DNA from: Simmondsia chinensis
Taxonomy: Eukaryota; Streptophyta; Magnoliopsida; Caryophyllales; Simmondsiaceae
Assembly: GCA_018398585.1 (NCBI GenBank)
Contig: JAGTTD010000002.1
Coordinates: 32,170,186-32,234,185, forward strand
Length of the DNA: 64,000 nt
Direction of reading: 5' to 3'
Shown: positions 1 to 10,121 of the stretch, one piece after another
How positions within the stretch are numbered: the stretch's first letter is position 1
How the letters are laid out: each line of letters begins with the position of its first letter
Notes under the pieces: generated by a model
Told to the model about the DNA's origin: nothing
Databases searched by the model: none
What the model saw: the letters and a program-made list of their open reading frames with translations, nothing else
Position numbers and translations under genes: made by a program

Positions 1-452
1 ATGCTACAGCTAGAGCCATGTCACAGGGGGAAACGTCAGCAAATCTGGACCCACCCACTTAACACATCAGCAAGTACTTGAAGACATTTCGTAGGCTTTT
101 ATTATCTTAATTAAGTATGCTTAGGTTAAGTTAATCTAGTATATATATATATATATTATTTTGTTTAGGAGAGAGTGTGTGGATTAGGTATTTTGTGTAT
201 TTTTCTCCCTCTTTTCTCCCTCCCTCTCTCTCTCTCTCTCTCTCTGCTCTCCTTTCTCTAATTTTCCCCTATCTTCTTCTTCTATTATTCTTAAAATTAC
301 ATACAAACCCTATACTTACTTGTAATTACTTTACATATAGTGAAATATACGATACGATTTCGTCATTCTCTTATTGTTTTTAGTGTGTTAGATTGGATTT
401 GCTTTATTGATTGTGTGTTGAAGTTAAACCACAACATTATCATATATAGATA
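1..452. other. AT-rich sequence without a gene; two microsatellites
   Basis: No coding sequence is recognisable here. An (AT)n run lies at about 141-156 and a (CT)n run at about 222-244. The stretch precedes a decayed copia polyprotein and may be part of the same old insertion, but no LTR or primer-binding site could be seen. Confidence 0.5.
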
Positions 453-984
453 ATGTATTGTCATAGCTTTATCGATAAAGCTTATCCTTTAAATTCTATT
501 GTTGTTCTTCATCCACTTGATGTGAATAAAGTTCCTTTTCAACCACAAGATAATGATGAAAAACTCCTTAGCACCGAAGTACCATATCATAGTGTGATTG
601 GAGCACTTATATACATTGCTAACTGTTTAGACCCAATATTGCATTTTATATTAACTTGCTTGTCAGTTATAGTGTTGCACTTACTCGAAGATGTTGGAAA
701 TGGGTAAAAATATATTCTACGTTGTCTTCTACATAAGATGGATTTATCCAAAGGTGTCTAATTCAGAGTTGGTTACATATGCAAATGTTGGATATCTTTA
801 TAATCCACAAAAAGCCCAATGATAGACCAACTATGTCTTTACTTATGGCAACACTACTATTTCTTAGCTTTCGATGAAGCAAGTAGCAACAACTACGTAT
901 TAAATCGCTCTGAAATTGTAGTAATTCATGAAGCAAGTTTAGAGTGCTTTTGGTTAAGATCTATGATTCGGCGGATCATGGAGT
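453..984 (+). pseudogene. Ty1/copia polyprotein relic, RT end to start of RNase H
   Basis: Translation with several frame changes gives the stretch typical of copia elements between the reverse transcriptase and RNase H. It includes VPYHSVIGALIYIANC, which resembles the usual 'VPYLSAIGALMYLANC' motif, and near the end HEASLECFWLRSMI, which resembles 'HEASRECVWLRSMIQHI' of RNase H. The coding relic stops abruptly at about 984 and resumes at 3701, so it has been split by the LINE at 985-3700. Stop codons and frameshifts show it is dead. The upstream gag, integrase and 5' LTR are not present. Family membership is certain by motif; the clade is not determined. Confidence 0.8.
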
Positions 985-3700
985 AAAGTGGAAAAACTGA
1001 ATAAATTCCAAGAAAAGTCTCTCCAATGGTCCAAATACCCAATACCCACGCGCCTCCTTCTCCTGTGCGTGGCGGTACGTGACACCTCTTCCGGCGACGT
1101 CGTTTGCAGTGGCGGAGTCGCTTCGCTGGCTTGGCTCGTGTCAGACAACTCCCATCGCCATCCGTGAGATTTTGGTGGCCATTTTCAGGAGTCCGGTGCC
1201 GGTGGCTTCCTCCACCCGTCTTCTCTATCTTACCACCATCCCCCAACCCCCATCTCCATACAAAGAAATTAAGACTGCCAACAACAGCCCTAGATCTCCA
1301 CCCCTGGCATCTCCGTCTACATCGCCAACCCTTCTCTCCTTCTTCTCCACCTCTTCTTTTCTTGGCTACCAACCGACGCCAAATCCCCTAACTTCCCACC
1401 TCAAAATCCATCTCCACCTCACTCTTCTCCATTTTCCGCTAACCACTTGCTGTTATGTCATCCTCAAACAATACAGTGTTCATTTTTATTGATGGTCTTC
1501 CAGAACATACTTCAAACGCTTGGCTTAAGGCTGTTTTCAGAGATTTTGGATCAGTCTACGACTCTTTTGTTCCATAGAGTAGAAGGGCCAAAACAATATT
1601 CTCTTATGGTTTTGTTAGATTCCGGCAGAGGAGTGAGGTTCTCAGAGCCATTAAGTCCATGAATGGCTGCTGGATTGCAGGGTACAAGATCAAAGTTGAT
1701 TGGGCTAAACAACGTATAGGGACGAGTAACATATATCGTCCTAGCCAGAACTGCCAACGAGGTCCTGATGTAATTAGTGGTCAAACATTTGAGGATACAA
1801 CCACCAATCATACTCCAGAGGGTTTGGGCCCAACAGCCCCGGGGAGAGATGCAATGGAACAAAATGGCCCCAAGCGTAAACAGCCATCACGAATAAACAA
1901 GTGGAAGCTTAGCTTGGACGGTCGATCGTGGCCTATTCATATGGAGATGATATGCTTGACAATGTCCTTAGGTTCCTTACGAAGAATAAGCTATTTTACT
2001 TGGCACATAGAGGACTGAACTCAGACACCTTCATCCTTACCTGTGACTCAACCGAGGCTATGGACGATTATCTCGGACCCCGAATGCATGTGCTTCTTTG
2101 CAAATTCAGACAGGTGAATCGCTGTACAGGACAAACTCTTAGTACTATGAGAAGAAGTGTTTGGATTGAAATACATGGTTTACCATTATAATGTTGGTCA
2201 ATGGAGTGTTTCACTAGCTTTGCTGGAGTCTGGCGTAGATTCATTTGAGTTAATTCTAGAACAATGGCAATGCAATGTTTGGATGCGGCAAAGGTTTTCA
2301 TTGAGACATGCTCCCTCTTTATTATTCAGCAGATGGTGCAAGTTAACTTTAGTGGGGGAAGCAAAATGGTGTTTGTGAAAGAAGGGAACTCTGAGCTAAT
2401 CCCGAACTATACCATGGAAGTTATCGCCTTCACCGCAGCTGCTAGACTAACCAGGGAACAAGCCCTAAATCCTCGTCAAGTCCCTAGTGGTAATATTACC
2501 ATGACACTTACTGACTCTAATATGGAATCACTTCAAGTGATGGTCCCAATGATGCGCACCACAACAGTGTTGGAAATGGCATGGGTTCAACCTTTTTCGG
2601 AGCGGATATCGAATGCTGTAACTATTGGTGAGGAACAGGGAATTTCGGATGCAAGTGCAACGAATGAAGGGCTGGATGCCGAACAGCAAACGTTAGGATG
2701 GGTATCCTTCCAATTCAGTGGCCGGATACTTGATAGGCGGCATTTGGGATGCCTCTACCCTCACGCCACATTGATCCCTTACAGTCCATAGCCTATGACC
2801 TATCTTTCATTTCAAGACGTACGAGAAAATCGGCATCAGCTTCTTTTGCTACCGTGGGTTGAGAGTGATGAAGATGTATCAGCACAGTCTCATACTCAGA
2901 TTTCATATCAAGAAAATGAAGATTTGGGAAATAATAATGAGAATGACTCTACCGCGTCTGGTTCGGAATTCCCCCTGGGCTTTGAACCCCCTATACTGAT
3001 TAGTCATTTGCATACAAAGGATAGTATGCCTGAGATTCATAATGTGACGATACCGGCTATGGAAAGACCTAGCACAGCTCAGGTGAGGAAGGAAAAACAA
3101 ATGATATCAAAGAAGGGAGGGAGAGGACTGAAGCGAAAGATGAAGGAGAAAGAGAAGAGGAACCTCCGGGAGTTCCTGAAGGACATGTCTCCCAGAAATA
3201 ATGCAGGAAATCGTCTAAGACAGTTGGGAAGAAGAAAAAACGGAAAAGGAGAAATCGGAATGAGAAGATCACAGAAGCGGAGTATGATGAGATGATCATG
3301 GAAGCGGAGCGGGTAATTGAGATAGGAAAAAGGGTGAGTTTTAACTTTGATGGTTTTGACCTGCCTATGGTGGCAGACATTCTTGCTAAGTGATGTGGTT
3401 GGGTTTTATTGTGGAGGCTTTAGTCTTGCTCTCGTTCCATATGTTGGTCTTCTGGTTCATTCATCTGGGATCCCTGTTTGAGTTTTGTTCTAAGCGCGCT
3501 GGTTTGTCCTGTTCCCCGGGTCTTGTCTAGGCTTGTATTCGGTGTCTGCTGTGTCGTGTTTTGAGGCAAGCATTGTGTTCCTATTGTCCTTTTTTTGTGT
3601 TGATTGCTTTTGGTCCCCGTCTTGTTATGGTTGGATTCAGGCCTCGCCTAATGAGTGGTTTACTTCTATCGCGATTTTGTCGTAATTTATCAAAAAAATA
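985..3700 (+). mobile_element. Non-autonomous L1-type LINE carrying ORF1 only ('half-LINE')
   Basis: This 2.7-kb insertion splits the copia RNase H relic: coding similarity stops at 984 and resumes at 3701. The short repeat GAGT (981-984 and 3701-3704) could be what remains of a target duplication. The element has a GC-rich pyrimidine-heavy leader (about 1020-1450), an ORF1 relic with an RNA-recognition motif (1455 to about 3297), a T/G-rich 3' untranslated region (3300-3690) and a short A-rich tail (CAAAAAAATA, 3691-3700). No endonuclease or reverse-transcriptase coding sequence lies between ORF1 and the tail. It would have depended on another LINE for movement. A second copy with the same layout follows at about 4981-6955. 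It could be a simple internal deletion of a full LINE instead of a stable family. Confidence 0.65.
1455..3297 (+). pseudogene. LINE ORF1 relic: RRM domain plus DUF4283-like region
   Basis: The start at 1455 is followed by an RNA-recognition motif: an RNP2-like stretch (VFIFIDGLP) in the first 20 residues, then DFGSVYDSF, then the RNP1-like FSYGFVRF, ending at MNGCWIAGYKIKVDWAKQR. A single stop codon and frame changes interrupt it. Around 2157-2400 the text SVWIEIHGLPL and VNFSGGSKMVFVKEGN resembles the conserved segment that follows in many plant L1 ORF1 proteins. The C-terminal part (2795-3295) is acidic, then very basic (Lys/Arg-rich), as expected for a nucleic-acid chaperone. The family role is binding of LINE RNA into a ribonucleoprotein. 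At least four frame changes mean no protein is likely made. A host RRM gene is less likely because it sits inside an A-tailed insertion. Confidence 0.7.
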
Positions 3701-4480
3701 GAGTCATTTGAACTAACAATATTATATGAAGACAATGCATCGTGCATTACCAAGATAAGAGGAGGATTTATTAAAGGTGATAGAACCAAGCATATCTCAC
3801 CGAAGTTCTTTTACTCTCACGAGCTTCAAACAAATTGCTACACTGATGAGTGCAGGATTTGTTCGAGTGATAGCATAGAAGATTTGTTTACCATAGCTTT
3901 GCAAACTACAACTTTTAAAAGCATGTCCACAATATCAAGATGAGTCAGATTGAGGATTTGATTTGATTTTATACTTAAGGAGGGAAGTTTCTATATTATG
4001 AATATTGTATTCTTTTTTCCTAATTAAGTTTTTATTCAAATGGGTTTAGGCTTAGCGAGATTTTTGTTAGCACGGAAGAATTGTTTACCATGGCATTGCA
4101 GACTACAACTTTAAGTAGCATGTCCACAATATCAGGTTGTATTAGATTGAGGATTTGATTTGATTATAATAATTTATACTTATGGAGGGAAGTTTCTATA
4201 TTTTGAATATTGTATTTTTTTTTTTCCTAACTATGTTTTTATCTCAATAAAGTTTTCTTAGCAAGGTTTTTAACAAGATATATTCATTGTGTAAGATCAA
4301 TGAAATGGAAGTCTTACAAATATTATAATATTTTATGATTAAGCCTGATGCTTTGCTCTATGAATAGTCTTTACCCTCCTTGTGTTTATACACAAAGAAT
4401 GAAGATAGAAAACATCTCTTAAGTAGATAGTACTCTGCATATTCTCTTGTTATTCTTCAAATTACTTTACTTTGACCATT
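3701..4480 (+). pseudogene. Ty1/copia RNase H C-terminus and 3' end
   Basis: The reading resumes with LYEDNASCITKIRGGFIKGD, then RTKHISPKFF and DLFTIALQTTTF, the canonical copia RNase H ending. It is followed by GGAGGGA-type purine tracts and AT-rich DNA that probably belongs to the 3' LTR. Joined to 453-984 in position (not in frame) it is the same old insertion. The LTR start and end cannot be fixed because no partner LTR is in the window. Confidence 0.75.
3888..4240 (+). repeat. Tandem duplication of the copia 3' terminus
   Basis: About 150 bp from GAAGATTTGTTTACCAT (3888) to the purine-rich GGAGGGAAGTTTCTATAT and its AT-rich follow-on is repeated from about 4075 with modest divergence. 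Each copy contains the last RNase H codons and the polypurine-like tract. This is probably an unequal-exchange or slippage duplication after insertion. Confidence 0.7.
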
Positions 4481-4980
4481 ATAATATATTTAACTTTCTT
4501 TAGTCAATAATTATAGTTGTACCTTCTTCATATCCATCCAACGTGATCGTATGGGTTACATTACTGGAAGATGGTGCAGCAATTGCCTGGCCAACTCCCC
4601 CTTGATGGCTAAAGCATTCACTATATGAGTTGCAATTTCTGTTCCTCGATGTTTCGGTTGGACCTTGTTCATCTTTGAGTATGATTGTCATGATTGATTA
4701 GACGTATCTATAATTCTAAACTTGTTTCTTTTGAGGTTGATGTTGTAATTCAAGATATTAAGGAAGATCTCACAGTATTTTGCTTTTATTTCTTTTGTCA
4801 GTGTGCCAAGATGTTATAATGGGGTGATCTATGTAGCGGTGCTTCATAATTCGAAGTGTTGTAACCATGATTAGTGGGCCTGGCCCGCCAACCTAATCCA
4901 AGCCACAAGTCATTATTTAGTATCAATATAGTCTCGCCTTCAGGCATTGTATGGTTCTAAAAAGAAAAAATTCACATTCA
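4481..4980. other. No gene recognised
   Basis: This is AT-rich DNA between the copia relic and the second half-LINE. A 63-codon open frame on the minus strand (4500-4691) has no family resemblance I can name. Nothing else is supported. Confidence 0.4.
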
Positions 4981-6955
4981 TTTATCCTACTTCAATTTCA
5001 AATGGTCCAAATCCTAACATCATGTAAATTACAAATTGAGATACATGGTATGATAGTCCGTTGCCAGCAAGGAAAGCTTTTTTGCGATAACTAAAATCTA
5101 GGGCAAATTCGTTTGAATTGATACTAAAATCTCTGCGATGAGATGCTTAGACATGGCTCGACTACTTATGGAAACAAGGTCTCCAACAAACATTCAACAA
5201 GTGATCCAAGTGCAATTTGATGGAGAATATTGAATGGTCTTTGTGGAAAGACGAAATTTAGAACTGATTCTAGATTACTCTCCAAACATAATTGCCAACC
5301 CCGCTGCTTCTAGAATAAACCGAGAACATATAAAACCGATTCAACAAGCACGTGATGACTTCAAGGGGTGTAGTTGCTCTAGCTTTGTCCCACATCGGAT
5401 GGCCAATAGTTGATGAACAATTCCCTAGGTTCATTATATAACAAAATGTGTCCGAGCAAACTCAAGGGGTGTGTACATTTGGGGTTTTTGGAAGATCTAT
5501 TGTGCCACCTTCAAGAATGATGAACGAAGTTAAGGAGCTCTCTGCTTTTGATGCTCAAATGGTGTGGGTTAGCTAACTCTTGATGTTGGTGGCCATCTTA
5601 TTGATAGGCGGATGTGGGGGCCCTTACCAAGCCCACTTTGTAGGATGCTTCCACAATTCCAACTTCCACAACGCCATCCTCTCTCCTTGCCTTGGCATTA
5701 AGTTGTTGATACAACCAGTTCCCAAGAACCAAATCTTTCCCCTCATAATCAACCTTGGGGTGTTTAGTGATAATGAATCAGTGTCCTTAGGCCCGAATTC
5801 TCACTAGGTTCTGAATCTTAGAGCCTTAGTATTGCAGGGGTGGAGTCCAGTCATAAGGGAAAAGTAAGTGATGAGTTAAGCTTTGATGAAGAGGTTTTCT
5901 TCCTCCCCCCAACCCTCCTCTCTAAAAGAAGTTTACCACTATCACTTAGAGCGGAAACAAGCAAAGCGAGGGAAAGAAGGGGTGGAATGATAGCACAGAT
6001 ACCAGTCTCTACTAAAAGGGGCTAGACAGCGATGAAGCATAGAAAGAAGGAGTAGTGAACTATAAAAAGAAAAAGTAGTCCAAAAGAGACTTTTATAAAA
6101 TTTTGAAGGATTTGTCAAATGGGAAAAGCATGGAGAGGGGGTTTCATTTACCAGGTACTAATACACCGGATCCCATTAGAGCTCTGAAGTTAAGCATGTT
6201 TGGACGAGCGTAGTACCAAGATGTGTTATCTCCTGAGAGGTCCTCATGTTACCAATCCTATAAGGTTGGGAGTCCTTGGAAACAGCCTCTTGATAGGGTT
6301 ATACCCTGAAGGGGTAAGGCTGCGTACATCGACCCCTCCCAGACCCCGCTTATGCGGGAGCCTTTGATGGAGAGGGATGTCTAGTCTAAATATAAGCGCA
6401 AAAATAGGAAATTGGTGGAGAGAGATAATGTCACGGTCCTTGATGTGGTAAGGTCAAACTGTATTGGGGTAGAAGACATTGAGAAAATCCAATATGCAGA
6501 GTGATCATGGGGTCTAGTAAGATGATTAGGCTTCATTTTGAAGGAGATGACTCGATCATAGTGAAGTTGTTGACATAGTTAGAGTAAGCTGTAAGCCCAA
6601 CACTAGGTTATTTGTACAGGCCAGCAGAAACGAACGACAAGAAATCTTGCTGGCGAGTTTCTTTTTACATTCCCTGCACTGTGGTGGGGGTCCGGATTTT
6701 AAAGCTTCGATTTGCTTCCCTTGCTTCATTTTACTCTAGTATATCTATCTCGAGTTTTTTTTCCTCTAATGTTTAGCGTCTGATTCAGTATAAGTAATGT
6801 CTTCTAATGTTTTTTGATTTTCACTTTTGCTTTCGATATCTTTTGTGATGTTTTTGTATTGGTCCTTTTTACTGCACGCTATTCTTATACGCTTAGGCCC
6901 TGCTTTTGCGAATGCGCCTACTTGTATCACAACTTTTGTTGCTGATTATTAAAAA
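4981..6955 (+). mobile_element. Second ORF1-only LINE copy, heavily decayed
   Basis: From about 5030 to 5810 the translation (with stops) parallels the ORF1 relic at 2157-2791. IEIHGM matches IEIHGL. MRCLDMARLLMETRSPTN followed by IQQVIQVQFDG matches the MQCLDAAKVFIET...IQQMVQVNFSG stretch. MVFVERRNLELI matches MVFVKEGNSELI, and SRINREH matches ARLTREQ. A T/G-rich 3' region (about 6650-6945) ends in TTAAAAAAATT. A 5S-headed SINE (6140-6366) has inserted between ORF1 and the 3' region. As in the first copy, no reverse transcriptase is seen. The 5' limit is uncertain because the RRM part is not recognisable. Confidence 0.55.
6140..6366 (+). mobile_element. SINE with 5S rRNA-like head and RTE-LINE-like tail (copy 1)
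   Basis: About 6151-6260 closely follows plant 5S rRNA (CACCGGATCCCATTAGAG, GAAGTTAAGCATG, GAGTAGTACC-like text, then GGTCCTCATGTTACC), including the internal promoter region. It runs directly into a tail (GGAAACAGCCTC, GTAAGGCTGCGTACATC, CCAGACCCCGCTTATGCGGG) shared with the 3' end of the RTE LINE at 38.4 kb. The target duplication ATGGAGAGGG is perfect (6130-6139 and 6367-6376), which proves insertion of the head-tail unit as one piece. This copy ends at GGGAGCCTTTG, earlier than the others. It is not a functional 5S gene: the 5' ten bases or so are absent and several positions have changed. Confidence 0.85.
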
Positions 6956-7299
6956 AATTTTAAATTATAGAATATTACTTAATAAAAAGAAACTTTGAAA
7001 AAACCGTCATTAATTTTTTTATGTGGATAGTAAAAAGTTTGCAAGGGAAGAAAGCTCGTAAAAGAGTTTTAAGAATTATCTCATACTTTATGCTTTAATC
7101 ATATTGATATTTAAAGTAGGGTCTCACAAGATTTGAACTCATCACCTCCCTACCAACAAGACTCTATTATCATGTCTTGAAGCCAACTATTCACATTACA
7201 ATTTTCTCTACAAATTTACTGTCTGGGGGCAATGATGGCGACGAGCTTTATGCTACCTGAGTATAACAACAGTAATGTAAGCCTTCTCTTTTTATTACC

Positions 7300-7955
7300 C
7301 AGGCAAATTTGTTATTGTCAGAGTAATATCGTTATTCTCAAGATAATTTTGTAACTCTCATTTTTTATTAAGTCACATTATTACTCCGACAATAATAAAT
7401 TTTGTTATGATAATAACAACTCCCTTTCTTCAAAAGAGATTATGCGGGGGACAATGAGAAAAGGAATGTTAAGAGACCAACCAAAGGAAAAGGGTAGACC
7501 AAAGAGTGAGTGAAACTGATGCCAAGGCATAAGCCCACAGCAATATTACTGAACATTCATTCTGACCCGTTCCAAACAACTGCGTTATTGTACCTGCATA
7601 TCCAAAACGCAACAATTTGATGAAAGTAGGAGTCAATCCCAGGTCTATCAACAAAAAAAAAAAAAAAAAAAAATCTTGAATCTCGGGTACCACCCCTCGG
7701 AGACCTTATCAGCTGAGCGTAGCAGGCATCTTTAGGTGGGTTGGAATTTATGAATCAAAGTAAACCACTATGTACTATTATGAATTGTATCTTCTCTAAA
7801 CTCCAATAAAAAAAGGTTAAAGTTATTGTCAGGGCAAAATTATTATTGTCAGAGCAAGACTGTATTATTCAAGGCAATTTTCTGACTTTTATCGTTTGTA
7901 AGTCACGCCATTGCTTTTGCAAAAACTATATTTGCCCTGCCAATAACACAATTCC
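7300..7955. repeat. Two diverged copies of a TTATTGTCAG-containing repeat
   Basis: About 7301-7430 and 7817-7960 share the order TTATTGTCAGAGYAA, CAAGRYAATTTT, AAGTCACRCCATT and a closing segment rich in AATAAYA. They flank PILS exon 10, one downstream and one in the last intron. They are probably relics of one MITE family, but no terminal repeats or target duplications are clear. Confidence 0.35.
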
Positions 7956-8408
7956 TAAAAAATGATCCTTCCTCATTAGATACACTCCAGGTGCAGAAAA
8001 ATCTTTTTAGAAGAGTACTATGTTACAAGAACAAACAAGAAGCATAAGTGCATCAAAGGAACAATATCTTTTTTTGGGGGGGGGGGGGGGGGGGGGGGGG
8101 AGAGAGAGAACAAGAAAGACATTAACACGGTACTGATCAGAGCGAAGCTAAGTTGGACAGTTGAAAGCTAGTGTGTTGACCTGAAAACTAGTTGAGATGC
8201 ATGTAAATTGGGCTCAAGACCGCAGTTACCATAAAAAAAGAAGTGGTCTAATTTGAACTAACTTTGTTCTTTTCATCGTTAGTTACACTCGATCATGAAA
8301 GAATAGCCATAAATGTTTCATTAAAAAGTACACGATGAAAGCTTTCTCATTACCAAAAATGACAACTTTTCTACTCTCAAGTCACTGTTGTAACGACCAA
8401 TTATTATT

Positions 8409-8474
<66 letters not shown>

Positions 8475-10121
8475 GTTATTATTTTATACATGATAATGAT
8501 AGGGGAGGGGGAATACCATAGGGGGGATTTGAACCCGGATTGCTATTGTGGCTGCTGGGACTCCCAACCTCTAGTTCATGTGTCTTTAGCATGAACGACC
8601 AATTATTACATCAATATTTTTCTTGTTCCTTTTTAATAACATGAAAGTTCAACCTCTTTCAAGTTCACAGGCTTCAATGCAGGAAAATTAATATGAATTT
8701 GATAATTCAAATGGCAGATCAAAGCAATCGCGGAACAAGCGATAGCATCAAGAGCATAAGAAATCAGATTTAAAAAAAAAAAAAAAAAATCATGCTGCTT
8801 TCAAGAGCAATACCAATTTAAAGCAAAGACTCGTAAATGATTTTCTACCTTAACGTCATGCAAATGCTTATGGGATTTAGAGCATCAATAGTCGCACTGA
8901 TTCACTCATATGTTAAGTTGAAACTATAATTTTAACATATGAATAGTGGACTAAAACAATGTTATAGAATATCTTAAAAGCTTAAACTGGTAGGTGAAAA
9001 TATAAAGAAGATTTTAATATTGTAACAATGGCCGTAGCGGTTAAATTACCTATGTTAATGGCGGGTGGGACCGCGTATTGAAGAAGAAGAACAAACTGAT
9101 AGAGGGGATCATCTTGGACGAAACCGAACCGAATTGCACCTTTGACGATGGCGGTGCCTAGCAGTGGAAGAAATACATACCGAACTGCTACTATTCCAGC
9201 AACTATTGCAGGTTGAATTCCTGATCCCTTTAAGCCTACATAATTCAACACTAGATTTTAGACTCTGTATGTATCGTTGTACACATGACGCGACATGATA
9301 CTTGGGCATAAATGAGTCAAGATGCTTGTGAGTGCTCATTATATAATTACGGTGTGTTTGATTTTAGCTTTTTGACAGTTTAGAGTTGTGAAGAAACTCA
9401 AGTTGGTTACAACGGCATGTATTTGAGTAACAAAAATAGCGCATGTTTCTCTTTTACAGCTTAAATAAAATGATGGAAAAGATGTAGGCTTTTTTGTTGT
9501 TTTGTGCAAATTATTTCTTTTTGAATTATGTATCAAATAATATATATGTAAAGAAAAATGTCTCTCTGTATCCAACAACCAAACAACGTACTGTAAAGCA
9601 ATACATTTTAAAGTGTGTAAATCTTATTGAATTTGTTAAAAAGAATCTTATTGAGAGAGATAAATTGTAAACTGATAAATTGAAACTATGTGAATCAATG
9701 GCACCCTAAGCTAGAAAAAAGCTACATCCACATCAAGCTCGAGCCAAGTTCAGCCAGCTTCTTTAAACAAGTCAACCTAGCTCGAGCTTGGTCTCGTGCT
9801 CAATGGATCGACTTGTATAATAAGCTTAATGTGCCTAAACACTCTGAGTTAAGTCTAAACAAGTGGAGGTCCGTGTGAACCTTGTTGAGTCAGATTTTGA
9901 GAAGAACTGAACCAAGCCAAGCAAAGCAAACTCGTGCTCAAGCCCAAAATCCTTAGAATATGGAAAGCAAACTATTGCTAAAGCCAAAGCCTCAACCCTA
10001 ACAAACTGAGCTTCAGCTGGGCTCATTTGCCCACGTAACAAGTCATGGTGAAATAAAATCTAGGCTACCTCTCAAAAGGTTTCCTCCAACAATTAGGGTG
10101 ACTGTTGGAATCGCCGCATCC
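7469..10121 (-). CDS. PILS: PILS exons 8-10 (C-terminal half)
   Basis: Exon 8 (10069-10121) codes [17 protein letters not shown]. Exon 9 (9050-9235) codes [20 protein letters not shown] through [20 protein letters not shown]. Exon 10 (7469-7593) codes [20 protein letters not shown] and ends LWLVS followed by TAA. The phases are compatible throughout and the ending matches the family's 'TFFMWLVS'. The intron between exons 9 and 10 hosts a tRNA-derived SINE (8407-8593). Confidence 0.9.

Noticed and set aside
1079..1492. Host gene coding a 137-residue Ser/Pro/Thr-rich protein
   Set aside because: The frame lies in the GC-rich leader of the LINE and has no family resemblance. Three overlapping frames of similar quality exist on both strands.
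6151..6262. Functional 5S rRNA gene
   Set aside because: It lies inside a target-duplicated insertion with a SINE tail, lacks the 5' start, and has several substitutions. The same holds for the copies at 14.52 and 33.46 kb.
7633..7740. Small tRNA-like SINE with an A run
   Set aside because: On the minus strand CGCTCAGCTGATAAGG and GGTACCCGAGATTCAAG look faintly tRNA-like, but the box spacing is poor and no target duplication was found.
9339..9578. 79-codon minus-strand frame
   Set aside because: It lies in a PILS intron, AT-rich, with no similarity. GTGTGTTTGATTTTAGC near its end suggests a MITE, but the opposite end did not match convincingly.
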